The notes beneath the pieces are model-generated. The model was not told where the DNA came from and ran no database searches. It saw only the letters and a list, made by a program, of their open reading frames with translations. 64,000 nt of DNA from Xanthostigma xanthostigma (taxonomy: Eukaryota > Arthropoda > Insecta > Raphidioptera > Raphidiidae): assembly GCA_963575645.1 (NCBI GenBank), contig OY754466.1:10766001-10830000 (forward strand), written 5' to 3'. Shown here piece after piece: positions 10,589-20,996 of this stretch (positions within the stretch are counted from its first letter, which is position 1; the number at the start of each line of letters is the position of its first letter). A program made the position numbers and the translations under genes.

Positions 10589-11056
10589 TGTAACGAGACG
10601 CCACTGGAGACGGCAGTGCATTGTTGTCAGAGCCGCGTAGACAACAATACTTGCATTGTTGTCGAAACAGCATAGGCAACAATGCGCATATTGACTGTCA
10701 TCGTAACCGCATAGAAGACTGCCGAAGCTTCTAGAATGCCGAAGATTGTTCGAGAACACGGCTGAGAACTTATATAAACAGCGCTAGCGTGGAAGGAAAG
10801 ACAGTCAGTGTGAATAACAGTGAACAGTGCGCGACATGAAATAAATAACCGTTACAAAATAAATAGACAAACATGGCATAAATATTTTGTGTACATAGTA
10901 GTTTAGTGTTATTAATGCTGTTTTTAAATTCGTTTGTTTTTCGTTATTTATTTTATGATATCATTATGGAAGACGTACTTTTTTCCTTGTTTTTTTGTTA
11001 ACATTTCTTTTTGTAAATAACTATTTAGCCACCAAAGAAGAACAGTTTTTGGTACA
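10589..11056 (+). mobile_element. Solo LTR (probable Gypsy or Bel type)
   Basis: The 468-bp unit starts TGTAACG and ends GGTACA, giving the usual TG...CA outline. It is flanked by ATATAT at 10583-10588 and 11057-11062; the true duplication is probably 4-6 bp. Inside are a TATATAAACAGC box near 10771, a CAGTGTGAATAACAGTGAAC start-like segment, and an AAATAAATAA polyadenylation-like region, in the order U3-R-U5 on the plus strand. No internal retrotransposon coding sequence is next to it, so it arose by LTR-LTR recombination. Confidence 0.6.
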
Positions 11057-11062
11057 ATATAT

Positions 11063-11358
11063 TAATTTAATTGGCAATGATGACGCAACTGTCTGAATAT
11101 TGAGTGAAGAATATATTATAGGTTGATGAGCACAGACGTTTTATGCGAATACCAGCGTAGGTACATATTATGTGGGTATGTTGGTAATGTATGTGAAGGG
11201 GTCGAGAGATATGTTAGTAGGACTAGGGCCAGTCGGTCGATCGAATGGCAAGGATGCTCTGGGAGTACAGGATCAAGCAAACTACTGAAGCGGACGTGTC
11301 CGAAAGTCATTATGCCAACAGTGAATATCCCTTTTGTGTGCGTGTATGTTTATATATA
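11063..11358. other. Short non-coding spacer
   Basis: Overlapping open frames exist on both strands, but their peptides are low in information and match nothing I know. No element ends are visible. Confidence 0.4.
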
Positions 11359-11560
11359 CAGGCGTTGAAAAAGTCCCGGTACCCCGGAATAACTCTTTTT
11401 CTTTGCCTCGAATAAAAAAATGTTCGTAACAAAAGTTGTTTGGTTTTGAAGGAAGGATCGTTTGCACACACCCGTTCACCCCCTCGCGGAAAAGGGAATA
11501 ACCTGAAAATTTCAAAAGGCAACCCTTATTTTTTATTAGCTGACTTCTCCGATTAAAAAA
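11359..11560. repeat. Partial repeat related to the 26.8-kb fold-back
   Basis: It shares AAAAGTCCCGG near its start, a CCCTTATTTTTTATT segment further in, and the spacing between them with the fold-back element at 26763-27538. Only one arm is present. It preserves no coding sequence. Confidence 0.4.
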
Positions 11561-11810
11561 AAACATCTGTTACCTACATATTATGTTCACGCCATGTAAA
11601 AAGAAATCAAAGCATGCTTAGCAAATTTCTTTCTGACAGATCTATAAAACAAAGAACAGCTCATTAAACAAATTAACTTATACTTTTTAGTTCGTTTTAA
11701 AAACGTGGTATATATAATGTTCTAAAATTTATTTTATTATTTTCTTCTTTTTAGTTAATAAAAACGTGGTAAAAACAAAAATACATCGTAAAAATATAAA
11801 AATACTATTT

Positions 11811-11882
11811 GGCCCATGGGGGGCTCGAACCGCGACCTTCACGTTGTAAGCACGGCGCTTTAACCAACTGAGCTACGATGGT
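11811..11882 (-). repeat. tRNA-like segment, probably SINE-derived
   Basis: The minus strand has GTAGCTCAGTTGGTTAAAGC (A box), loop CTTACAA (nominal anticodon UAC, Val) with 4 of 5 anticodon-stem pairs, and CGGTTCGAGCCC (B box). The acceptor stem fails to pair and the T stem is broken, so it is not a working tRNA-Val. Confidence 0.5.
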
Positions 11883-12169
11883 TGATTGCAAGCCGTCGTT
11901 TAACGGTAAATAAGTAAGAATGAATTACATGTAATTATTGCAATTTCTTTTATTAAATTTCTTCTTTATTTTAGTATTTTCTCGCATTGTCATCTAATTC
12001 TGAATTATGTTAAAAGTTTTAAGTCTCTACGTCATCAAGAAATTAGTTTAAAATCAATTACAAAGATCCGCCTGACATACACGAAAAGCAAGTTTATAAG
12101 AACGTAGTAAAAAAACTACATAATTATAAAAACAGCATATTTTACGATGAATTGACAGCTATGGTTTGT

Positions 12170-12263
12170 CGTGCGATGAATCGACGGGATACCAAAGAAG
12201 TTTCACTTTACAAAACACGTCGCGGGCCGCAGAAAAATCGTTCGGGTTTCCAGTTGGACACCC
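12170..12263. repeat. hAT-like right-end remnant
   Basis: CGCGGGCCGCAG followed by GTTGGACACCCCTG matches the right end of the GGCC-rich hAT MITEs at 7179 and 23021. No left end is recognisable upstream. Confidence 0.4.
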
Positions 12264-12702
12264 CTGACGTATAGTGTGAAGTAGATACAACATAATACAT
12301 ATACAAACAGACAACTAAACATAAAAGAAAAGAGATTTAAACGTAAAGTCCTTTTGCATCGTTTCGTTTTCTCCTCTTTAGTTTCCGTATTTTCACTTTG
12401 ATATCGAATATGTCCGAGCTTTATTTCACCTAGTCACCTCCTTCACATTTCTCAACCCCTTATCACATCAGTTACTCCCCCTAACCCCTTAAATCTTCCC
12501 AACACATTCGTCTCTTATACTTTAGATTTAGGAAAACATGTCTTCTTTCCACTGACACAATCTCTAAGTGTGAAGTAAAATAAATAAAAAACATATTAAA
12601 AAGATTCGGATCGCAGTGCCAAACCCTGCTGTTAATAAGTATAGTCTATTTGCTACTACAGACAGTGTAAGGCTAGACTTTGTTCACCCCTTATAATAAT
12701 AC
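12264..12702. other. Non-coding stretch
   Basis: No gene or element ends are visible. A pyrimidine-rich segment runs from about 12360 to 12500. Confidence 0.5.
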
Positions 12703-13370
12703 TGTTACACGCTCACCGCTGGGACGACAAAGAATTTCGTGAGACAACAATCGGCTCGTCATTTTAACAATGACACACAGATTGTTGTGGAACATCAATC
12801 GGTTTATTGTTCTAACAATTATACATAGATTGTTATGGGGCAGCAATCGGCTTGTTATTCTAACAATAACACACGGATTGTTGTGGTACAACAATCGGTT
12901 TGATTGTTCAAACCATAATAATATGCGTACGTAAAAAAGGCTTTGTCACCAAATTCCAGACAACAATGAATGCAAGAAAAAGAAAGAACTATTCAGCGCA
13001 TATAATATAACATCGCGATAGCTCAATGGACGGACAGTAATACAGTGTGTTTCATCGAGTTAACAATCGACAAATTGTTGTGACATAAATTGACAGTCAG
13101 TACCGTGAACAGTACTGAGATAAACAGATAAATTAACTGTGTAAATAAGTGTGCTAAATAAATTTTGATATGTTCCTGTGTTGTAAATATTTCGTGTACA
13201 TAAATAATGACTTTGTATTTTTCATTACTTATTCTTTTATTTTATCAGTTAGAATAATTGTTGTTTTGTTTATGTTACGTTATAAAAAAGTACTTTTGTT
13301 TGTTTATTTTTTTGGTTAACGTTTTACTCTTGTAAATAAATATTTTCCACCACGAATTAGAAGTTTTGTT
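12703..13370 (+). mobile_element. Solo-LTR-like element with internal 48-bp repeats
   Basis: The 668-bp unit begins TGTTACACGC and lies between direct copies of ATAATAC (12696-12702 and 13371-13377). It has a TATA-like CATATAATATAAC near 13000, a CAGTCAGTACCGTGAACAGT segment that resembles the one in the 10589 LTR, and an AAATAAATTTT polyadenylation-like region. The exact right end is uncertain because TG...CA symmetry is not perfect there. No internal coding region is adjacent. Confidence 0.5.
12745..12905. repeat. 48-bp tandem repeat, about 3.3 copies
   Basis: CAATCGG recurs at 12748, 12796, 12844 and 12892, exactly 48 bp apart, with AACAAT and GATTGTTGTGG between. It lies in the U3-like part of the LTR and may be an enhancer-type array. 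It creates a repetitive minus-strand frame that is not a protein. Confidence 0.75.
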
Positions 13371-13706
13371 ATAATACGTTTTTTTTATTTATTGCAATAT
13401 TAGTGTCAATCCAATATCCGCACCAAATTAAATACACCCTTCAGTCAGAAAATTCACTATTTCATATCCGCAAACTAGTGTTTTCTTAAAATTTGTAAGT
13501 CCGGTTCTGACGAGCCGGTTTTGTTAAATTTTAGCAGCACATTTTAATCTATACTAGAGGATTAAATTTCAATTTTTTTTCGGTATTTTTAGGCCCAAAA
13601 TTTTATACGATACTTTAAAGAAATGTTGGTTCATGCACAAAATTGATAATATTTTCACAACTATCAAAATCAAATAAGCCTTGGGTCCTAAGTGGGACAA
13701 ATATTT

Positions 13707-13907
13707 AAAAAAAATTGGTTGTCTGTAAAGTCGGTTTATGGACGATAGTTTTACGTGATAACGTATTCCGCTCGAATATCATATTTAATAATCACGCATA
13801 GGGTCAGGCGGAACGTTACACTTTTTCGTGCATGAAGTCCGGTGTTTCATCTTTTTATATTGACGTGATTCATCAATTTATAAGACGTTATCTATCACGT
13901 CAAAAAA
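13707..13907 (+). repeat. Dispersed repeat Z, short copy
   Basis: It starts AAAATTGGTTGTCTGTAAAG and ends in TTATCTATCACGTCAAAA. The same ends, in reverse orientation, bound the longer copy at 34733-35342. Shared internal parts include GATAGTTTTACGTGATAACG, GGGTCAGGCGGAACGTTAC and TTTTTCGTGCATG. The ends are not inverted repeats. I recognise it as a common lepidopteran repeat but cannot name the family. Confidence 0.6.
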
Positions 13908-14277
13908 CAATCAAGTCAGTACAATTTTACAGACATTATTGTAAACAGGTTGATATGTATTTGAGAATTACTCATTCCTTTGCAAAAATCTGTGTGAACG
14001 TGGAACAACGGCAAACTATAATTAATGATTTATATGTCTACATAAGTCCAAGCCCTGCCCGTACAAAAGCCTACTGGAGAACATTACTAAAAATTATTTT
14101 AATATTGTACCAGAATTATACATTTTTTTATTATTTTTGTTCTCAATTACCTATTAACAATTTTTTTTGTATACCTGACCGATCTCTCTCCAAATGTCAT
14201 ATTCAAGCCTGAAAGGTGTGCAATAAAAAATATTGTATATTTTACACGACACACTATAGAATTAAAAATTGTGTAAC

Positions 14278-14372
14278 TATAAAAAAAATAACAATAATAA
14301 TAATCTCACCGACCGCCGGGATCAAATCTACGATCTTTAGGCAGCCACTATATCTCTCATCCACTATAGCAC
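14278..14372 (-). repeat. tRNA-derived SINE fragment
   Basis: The minus strand reads GCTATAGTGGATGAGAGA and later GTAGATTTGATCCCGGCGG, like diverged A and B boxes, followed by an ATTATTATTATTG tail. It is a degenerate SINE. Confidence 0.45.
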
Positions 14373-14398
14373 ACCGTTGTATGGTATGTTTTGAAAAT

Positions 14399-14442
14399 GT
14401 TACGTAACGTTGCAATGCACACATTGCAACGTTTCGTTACGC
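14399..14442. repeat. Short hairpin-forming inverted repeat
   Basis: GTTACGTAACGTTGCAATG is followed after four bases by CATTGCAACGTTTCGTTACG, giving a stem of about 18 bp with small bulges. It may be the remains of a palindromic MITE. Confidence 0.55.
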
Positions 14443-15212
14443 TTCCAATCTCATGAATCGAATTACCCTACCGTGCCAAAAGAACTTTTATTTAAAAAAA
14501 TTACGAGGTAGATGATGATAATATTGTAAATTATTGATACTTCTCTATAATCGGTATAAGTTTAATTAATTATTGTTGAGCCGTAAAAAATTGAATTAGT
14601 CTGCCACCGATTCGATGTTTTTCGTCGAATTATCTATTTGTTAAATTCGTTAATAAAATTTGAGTAGTATAGTCCAGTAGACTTTCACATGGTAAGAGCT
14701 TGGACTATTATAGTATCTATATCTTTTGATTCATTATTGTAGCGTGATAGGAGTAGAATTATGTTTAGCCTTTTTTATTGAAAGAATCCGCACCTGCTTT
14801 TCAATTTATATCGCATCAATTATAACATTTTGCCAAGCAATTACTTTTACTTAAGTATAAATATATATCATGTTTTATACATTGTACCGGGCACTTTTGT
14901 AGATTTATGGCCAAACGTCGTAGTTTAGCAGGAAAATTCCCTTTCGTGACAACATTTTAAAGCAATGTAAATCATTTTCTAATCATTTTAATGGCTTAAT
15001 ACTACTATATTCGACGCAAAAGTTTTGCATTTATAAATTATTTGTATTTCATCGCACCTGTTTTTATGCTTCGTTCCAGAACTTTGAACTAATTATAGTC
15101 GTCAGTCTCCATAATTTTTACTTTTGCATTTATTATTTCTAGTACATATTTTTATTCTTAAAGCGATCACACATGCTTATTATTGACTAAATGAACAATC
15201 GAAATATTATAT
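14443..15212. other. Non-coding AT-rich stretch
   Basis: I see no gene, element end or tandem repeat here. Confidence 0.5.
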
Positions 15213-15574
15213 TCACCCGGGTGCAAAAGAACGAATGGGGAAGGGAGGAACATGAGTACGCACATTCATCTTAGTTTACCGAGACGAATGTTGTGTCCAA
15301 ATTTCATATAATCGGAGTTACCGTTCAAAAGTTTTTGTCGATAAAAAGCAGTATTTATATTTTTTTTAACTAATCATTTTTGAGATACATTTTGCAACAT
15401 TTTTCATTGATGCTCCGCTCCTATTGGTCGTAGCGTGATATTATAGAGCCTATAGCCTTCCTCGATAAATTGGTTATCCAACAAAAATTTTTTTTTCAAA
15501 GTGAACCAGTAGTTCCTGAGATTGGCGCGTTCAACCAAACAAACAAACTCTTCAGCTTTATATATTAGTATAGA
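15213..15574 (-). mobile_element. Non-autonomous Helitron (copy B), tRNA-less, 3' truncated
   Basis: On the minus strand it starts TCTATACTAATATATAAAGC and follows copies A and C in order. It passes directly from ATCTCAAAA to ATGATTAGTTAAAAAA without the roughly 220-300-bp tRNA-bearing segment. It reaches CACCCGGGTG and then stops before the terminal CTAGT. It serves as the empty form for the tRNA-bearing copies. Confidence 0.8.
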
Positions 15575-15592
15575 TTTAATAGAAATAGACAA

Positions 15593-15780
15593 CTAGCTGT
15601 CCCTTTCTATGCAATGTAAAATGATTTTCGGCTACATTTTTTAACTTTTTTGGTACATCGGACGCCACCCAACGTCCCAAGAAACTGGGAATTACAAAGT
15701 TGCATAGTCCGTTTTTGCTGAGTGAGATACCAGATCTGGTTATTTCGGTTACTGTTTTGTCGTAATTGAGTATTTTTTGA
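15593..15780 (-). mobile_element. Possible second Helitron 3' end
   Basis: ACTAGCTGTCCC on the plus strand is GGGACAGCTAGT on the minus strand, a Helitron-like 3' terminus. It lies 19 bp from the 5' end of copy B in the same orientation. The body is weak and the other end is not seen. Confidence 0.35.
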
Positions 15781-15844
15781 AAATTTGTTTTATTTTGATG
15801 TGGGTTGTACGTTAAACTTTAGTGATTTTAATTTATCTGAATTT

Positions 15845-16018
15845 ATTGTGGGAAACCATGGAAAACCTCAACAATATGACCGATACAGGAATTACCGTTT
15901 CTCGGCAAGAGGCAGCAGGAAAAAGTCTCAGCCACATCTTCCCTGTCGGAATTCGAACTCGGTGCTTCCCGAATGCGAGTCTAGTGCTCTCACCAGTACG
16001 CCAACCCGCTTGATCAAT
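15845..16018 (-). mobile_element. tRNA-derived SINE (family S), 3' truncated
   Basis: On the minus strand it reads CGGGTTGGCGTACTGGTGAG (A box), GAGTTCGAATTCCGACAGGG (B box), and the family body CTGAGACTTTTTCCTGCTGC, CGAGAAACGGTAATTCC and GAGGTTTTCCATGG. It ends early compared with the copies at 25.1 and 46.2 kb. An open frame over it is an artefact of the SINE body. Confidence 0.75.
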
Positions 16019-16965
16019 TTTAGATGTAAGATTATAATTCTCGAACCGAGTGTACAATACGCCGCTGTTATTATTATTATCATCTATGCTTTTATAATGT
16101 TTGTTTTAAACTGTTTCCGAACGTGCATTATTCTTCATTACTGGCAAATTGATTTAAAAAATAAATATTCGTACAATTTTAAGAGATAAATCATTTGTAC
16201 ACGCAAAAATAAACACGCAAATTATGGCGGACGTTTGAAACAGGTTTACATTTGTGGATTTATTCGTGTGTATATTGCAATAAATAATTAATTATAATTA
16301 TAATGGAGGAAGTCAAGCCTCAGCTCCATTATGCAAAGTGAGTTATACTCTCGTAAACCTTACTAAAGTTGTAAACAATATTACGAAAAAGTTTAATTAA
16401 GAAAATTCTCGTTCAAAGATATTTCATGAATCACGATCACATATCATTTACATATTTGACATTAATAGCGGTTATTAAACAATTTTTAATAATGCAACTG
16501 ACCAGGTGATGAAGCATTCGTTTCCATTTCTATAGTTTTTATTATTTTTGCTTCTATTCTTTTTCCAGGAATAACTAGTCACGTCATCTCGTAAATCTAC
16601 TGAGGGAGCAATCAAAATTATTAAAATCATTTACGAGTACATATAACATTATTTTATGTGGTGGAGAACGTGTCACTGGGTGCTGCCTTTTTCCTGTCTG
16701 GATATCTAAAATTACTAGAAGTTTAAAAAAGAAAATAGATAAAATATTTTTTTAATTTATAAACTATCATAACGTTGCCCAATGTTTTAATTATTATAAG
16801 CCCGAATTTAACATTACTTTTTGAAGTGAAAATTCTTAGTTTGCTAGAATTTTTTTTCACGGAAATTTTTTTTTATCACCATTCACCACTGCAACCATCT
16901 AATTATAGAAAAATCTACAACTTTAAACTGAAAAAATAATTTTAAAAATTGATGATATATATATT
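16019..16965. other. Non-coding AT-rich stretch
   Basis: No gene is visible. A small inverted pair (AATGGAGG and CAGCTCCATT) lies near 16301-16331. Confidence 0.5.
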
Positions 16966-17240
16966 TTCCTCTCTTTCTCCCCCTCTATCTTTCTTCCTCT
17001 CCTTTTCTTTCTCTAGAAATATTATATTGACCATTCACAGTCCACAGCCACCCACATAACAACTCACCCCATAGTATATGTGATGGTAAATGAAAAATCA
17101 GTTTTGGATAGAATTTACATAAAATTAGTGGGTGTCTACGTCGAGAAAGGAGTAACTATTCCAAATTTCACGTCAATCAGGCGGGTAGTTTTGGAGATCT
17201 TGTAATAAGTCAGTCAATGAATGGTATTTCGCTTATATAA
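16966..17240 (+). repeat. Dispersed repeat R, copy 1
   Basis: A CT-rich microsatellite is followed by CACATAACAACTCACCCCAT, GTCGAGAAAGGAGTAACTAT and TCACGTCAATCAGGCGGGTA, ending near GTCAGTCAATGAATGG. Relatives lie at 30475-30715 (+) and 54850-55090 (-). It is a known-looking lepidopteran repeat, non-coding. Confidence 0.6.
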
Positions 17241-17667
17241 AAATATCATGTATAAAAAAAATCTAATCTTGTTTGAAATGTAGGAACCCAAGTTTCGTAG
17301 GTTATTAATATTATTAGCAAATAGTAATGATATTTAAGTCATGTAGCAGAATATTTGTTTGCTTCAAAACGCACTCATGGCTACTGAATAAAGCAGAAAC
17401 TGTATTAACCCTTCACATTAATTGCTCATTTGCGTGGGTTGTGTTTGTTAATTGTAAATTACTCCACATCAAATTATTCACTCGGGTGAACTAACTCGAT
17501 ATGTGTTTGTTTTAAACTCTTAACAAATGCACTGGTAACTCTACTATCCACAAAGCAAGTTTATTTTTCGTTGACGTAATTATTCTTATTATTAATAGTT
17601 TTCATGTGTACAGAAATTTCACAAATGAACTACGCCTAATATTTTGATAGGTTTCCCTATACCAGAA
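17241..17667. other. Non-coding AT-rich stretch
   Basis: I see no gene or element ends. Confidence 0.5.
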
Positions 17668-17765
17668 TGATTTTTAAGTTGATTCTTTTGTTTAACAGCG
17701 TGTAGAAATCAAATAGACGAACAAATATTTTAAGTAACTTTTTTATCAATAGGTACTCAAAAATA

Positions 17766-17968
17766 TAAAATATTTTTAAGAAAAAAATTGAACCGACTTC
17801 ACACTAAAAAGTAAAAAATAATTGCGTATTGAAATGTTTTGGAGTCGGTGTCAGCCAAAATGCAATCTATTCCGAGAACTACACCGACTCCAAAACATTT
17901 CAATACGCAATTATTTTTTACTTTTTAGTGTGAAGTCGGTTCAATTTTTTTGTTAAAAATATTTTATT
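17766..17968. repeat. Nested inverted repeat with GAACCGACTTC arms
   Basis: AAAAAAATTGAACCGACTTC, the string TAATTGCGTATTGAAATG, and TTTTGGAGTCGGTGT in the left arm are all found in reverse complement on the right, around a short TCAGCCAAAATGCAATC-like centre. Arm length is about 85-90 bp. The GAACCGACTTC motif is very common in Lepidoptera. Confidence 0.75.
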
Positions 17969-17989
17969 TTTCTTTTTTTAGTGTTAATC

Positions 17990-18330
17990 TAACATTAAAA
18001 ATCGGTGAACATACATAAAAAACATTATGTGTGTCTTTGAAATTTGAGAGTTTCCCTCGATTTCTCCGGATTCCACCATCAGATCCTGACTTGGTTCCGA
18101 TGGGACCACCTCTGAGGTGCACTCTTTCGAATAAAAAAAAAAAAAATTTGAAAATCGGTCCATAATAGACGGATGTTCACCAATTTGGTGAACATACATA
18201 AAAAAAAAAAAAAAAAAAAATATACAGACGAACATAGAACCTCCTCCTTTTTGTTGAATTCGGTTAAAAAGAGGAACGGGCTTCAAAGTTTTATTAAATT
18301 TTATCAACTTTTGAAGTCGGTCCTGGCGTT
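17990..18330. repeat. Lepidopteran interspersed repeat (GAACATACATAAAAA type)
   Basis: It includes TTTCCCTCGATTTCTCCGG, CCATCAGATCCTGACTTGGT, two GGTGAACATACATAAAAAA units (18003 and 18187), and GACGAACATAGAACCTCCTC. I recognise this string from many moth and butterfly genomes. Frames that run over it are not genes. Confidence 0.75.
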
Positions 18331-18725
18331 ATGTTATGTCACCATGGAAATATGTTATGTCATTATCAAGTATTCACAGAAATTGTTGGACACAAAGATG
18401 CGTGCGCCATATAGCCATGCTTCTGTACATGCTTGTAGTAGCGATAAGGGCCTTCCGCGAATTAAATTGGATGCATTTCCGATTCGTACTATCATTTTTT
18501 CGCGTGTGTTAACCAAGCTTTTAAATTAATGAAATAACATTTAAAAAAATTAATTCAACTTTGAAAAGCTGTTTCTCTCTTATTTTTGAATTTTGATAAA
18601 AAAGTTACTTAAAATATTTGTTCGTCTATTTAATTTCTACAGGCTGTTAAAAAAGAAGAATCAATTTAAAAATCAGCCTGTATTGTGAAGAGAGGTCATT
18701 TTAATGAGAAAAGATTTGGTGTAAT

Positions 18726-19430
18726 TAGGGCTGCCACCTTTCCAAAAAAGCAGACCCGGAGATTTTGGAAAAATGTTATTCAATTAAAATAAAACATTTT
18801 TTTAAAGTATGAATTATTTATTTATAGTAACGGCAATGTATTTTTTTTTACATTTAAATAATCTAGCTAGTGCTAGGCTGACTTGGACCAGCTTGACACT
18901 TAAAACTATATTTTTTATTCTGTAGGGATTGTTTTAGCATCTTTTCTTGCTCAGGTTTTTTCAAAAACTTCAAAAACGCTTGACAATTCATATTATAATT
19001 AATCTTTACAATTAACTCTGCCTTCACCAATCACCCTGTCCACTGACAAGCAGTTTCGCTCGTCTGTCAACAAATTTCCCATTAAAGAAGAAACGCGTTC
19101 TATGAAAGCATTTCTTATATAGAGATTGAAAAAATTTTTCCAATTATTTTCGGCAGTTCGGTGAAGGTTGAGGTGACTTTGAATAACTGAACCCATCGTA
19201 AATCAACAGACAATGTTAAATCATTGGATTGTACGAACTGAGGAAATACTTGATTTAATTTATTGATCTCGTCATAAAGTCTATCTTCGTCCAAATTTTT
19301 CAAACCGAGTGATTCGACAGCTTCCACAGCATCTGTCTGACCCGGAGACATCGATGATAAACCCGTATCCCGGATATGCACTATTCAAACCCGTATACTC
19401 CGGGTCAAACCCGGAGGGGTGGCAGCCCTG
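18726..19430. mobile_element. hAT element with perfect 8-bp target duplication
   Basis: Ends are TAGGGCTGCCACC and GGGGTGGCAGCCCTG (first base mutated from C). The flanks are GGTGTAAT at 18718-18725 and 19431-19438, identical. The 705-bp element carries a decayed transposase fragment on the minus strand (18999-19381). It is an internally deleted, immobile copy unless helped in trans. Confidence 0.85.
18999..19381 (-). pseudogene. hAT transposase C-terminal fragment, frameshifted
   Basis: One minus-strand frame (from 19381) reads SLGLKNLDEDRLYDEINKL and LRWVQLFK; a second frame continues with FIERVSSLMGNLLTDERN and CLSVDRVIGE. ERVxSLMxxLxTDERNxLSV is the hAT dimerisation-domain signature near the transposase C-terminus. 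The change of frame near 19140 and the lack of the catalytic DDE region show it is dead. It lies wholly inside the TIRs, so it is the element's own transposase rather than a host gene. Confidence 0.65.
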
Positions 19431-19438
19431 GGTGTAAT

Positions 19439-20079
19439 GCATTAGTAATTTCCATAGCTATCATATCAACAAAGCTCATATAGCATTTTTAATTGAAATT
19501 CATGTTTGTACAGAGTTCCTCATTCCCTAGTCCTTTCCTAAACGTGTCGTAACATTCTTTTTTTGTTCCACTTTCAAGCGCATTTATCGAACTTGCCCCA
19601 CCGTGCGTAATAAAATTTAATCTAAAAAATAGTCATTAATATTTTTAAACTTGACATTTTTGTTTTTTGCAGTGGATTGTTAAACCGTGAAAAAATAATT
19701 AATACCACTGCGCAATGAATAGAATAAAAAGTTTAACAGTTAGACCTCGGGTCGTTAAATTCCAAGTCTAGAATGTTAACAATTACAAGTACTGCCACTT
19801 GTATGCTCGCCTCTTAATTACGGTACACTAAGTTTAAACATTATATTGTTGTACTAATGTAATTCGCGATAAACAAACCAGGGATGTTACAGATGTAGAT
19901 TTTACCGACATTTGCGGACGTGGATTTTATTGTACAATCGATACTGTACTAATAACTAGAAAATAAATATGAGTCACCATAGGGGGCTTGTATATTAAAC
20001 TAAAATAAAATAGTGAGGGGCATTTAGTAGAAAACTTTCATTTGTTTGAGATTGAAAATCATATTTAGCTTTCGACTGT
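19439..20079. other. Non-coding AT-rich stretch
   Basis: No gene or element termini are visible. Confidence 0.5.
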
Positions 20080-20229
20080 CTTCATCGGCCATAATGTAAC
20101 TATAAAGTATTAATTAAGTTAGTTATTATAGTATCGTTCTGCGTGTGCAAAATTTCAACTCAATCGGATAACGGGAAGTAGTTAAAAAAGTTGTCCCAAG
20201 ATTTGAAACAAAGAAACACAGAAACAAAG
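20080..20229 (-). repeat. Dispersed repeat Y, copy 1
   Basis: AACTCAATCGGATAACGGGA and neighbouring sequence are the reverse complement of the segment near 36655-36720 (TCCGGTTATCCGATTGAGCT, then GAAATTTTGCATGCG). This is a recognisable lepidopteran Helitron-body motif. Confidence 0.5.
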
Positions 20230-20237
20230 AAATATAC

Positions 20238-20988
20238 TAGGGTTACCAGATGGTCTGAATGAAAAAACGGGACATTTTACAGCCCCCCCCCTCTATTGAT
20301 AATTGAAGAATGAAAAAATATTTTTGAAATTTCTGAAATCTAAAAAAATTTGTTGTAAAAAAATTATTTTTTTTTATTCCTATCTATCAGTTCCCAATTT
20401 TTACACTTCTATCTCAGTACCGAGCAACTGTCAGGAACGAAAAATCCTCCGACCCTAATAATAACTTTAAAAAACCCTTCTTTAGACAAAAATTGATGAA
20501 ACATCTGAAGTGTGCTGTGTGTATCAATCCACAATCGATATCTATCGAAATCGTGTAATTTAATATGAGACGAACACAATTTTGAATAATTTGAGGATAG
20601 AAATATAGTGAAAAAAGAGACTTAATTATAGTGGTCAGTATGTTTATTTGTTCATAACACATCAATCATGAATATATATATGTGTATATAAATTTCAGTC
20701 GGGTCGATTAACAATATTTTTTCAAGTCACTGATTTTTTGCAATAGTTTCGAATGTTCAGGCTCGAGTAGATATTTGTAAAACTGTTTACAATTCATGTC
20801 ATTGAAATTGAAGGTGATCATCATAAGGTCGCGAATCGTTTTGACTGACAGTCGGTTGCGTTCATCGCTCCATTGGGATTTTATTAAAAACCGGGAAATT
20901 TGCATAGATTTTGAAAAAATTCCGGGACACCGGGACAGGAGGGCGTAAACGGAACATGTCCCGGAAAACCGGGACGTCTGGTAACCCT
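20238..20988. mobile_element. hAT element with perfect 8-bp target duplication
   Basis: The ends are TAGGGTTACCAGATGGTC and GACGTCTGGTAACCCT. The flanks AAATATAC at 20230-20237 and 20989-20996 are identical. Repeated CCGGGACA motifs sit inside the right end. A decayed transposase fragment lies on the minus strand. The element is 751 bp and internally deleted. Confidence 0.85.
20414..20905 (-). pseudogene. hAT transposase C-terminal fragment
   Basis: The minus frame at 20708-20905 reads SQWSDERNRLSVKTIRDL, a clear match to the hAT C-terminal dimerisation signature (SxWxDERNRLSV). It continues with FYKYLLEPEHSKLLQKI, like the last residues of this transposase group. A further minus frame at 20414-20665 has no sure match. 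The catalytic core is missing. It lies inside the TIRs of the surrounding element and is distinct from the fragment at 19.0-19.4 kb, so two hAT lineages are present. Confidence 0.65.
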
Positions 20989-20996
20989 AAATATAC

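Larger units (their letters stand above)
17668..18675. mobile_element. Composite fold-back element with about 85-bp outer arms
   Basis: The left arm (17668-17750) holds AGACGAACAAATATTTTAAG and AACTTTTTTATCAA; the right arm (18593-18675) is its reverse complement with a few changes. Between them lie a second, nested inverted repeat and a block of classic lepidopteran repeat. The whole unit of about 1 kb could have moved as one element, or the outer arms may be two members of one MITE. Confidence 0.6.

Noticed and set aside
11811..11882. A functional tRNA-Val(UAC) gene
   Set aside because: A and B boxes and the anticodon arm are fair, but the acceptor stem cannot pair and the T stem is broken.
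12691..12894. 67-codon frame with a repeated NNLCVIV peptide
   Set aside because: It is the minus-strand reading of the 48-bp tandem repeat in the LTR-like element.
13832..14212. 126-codon plus-strand open frame
   Set aside because: It starts inside dispersed repeat Z and continues in AT-rich DNA; the peptide is low in information and matches nothing I know.
15785..16189. 134-codon plus-strand open frame
   Set aside because: Its middle is a SINE read in antisense; similar frames appear at every SINE copy.
17984..18529. Overlapping frames of 107 and 118 codons
   Set aside because: Both run across a common lepidopteran repeat with poly-A and poly-T tracts.
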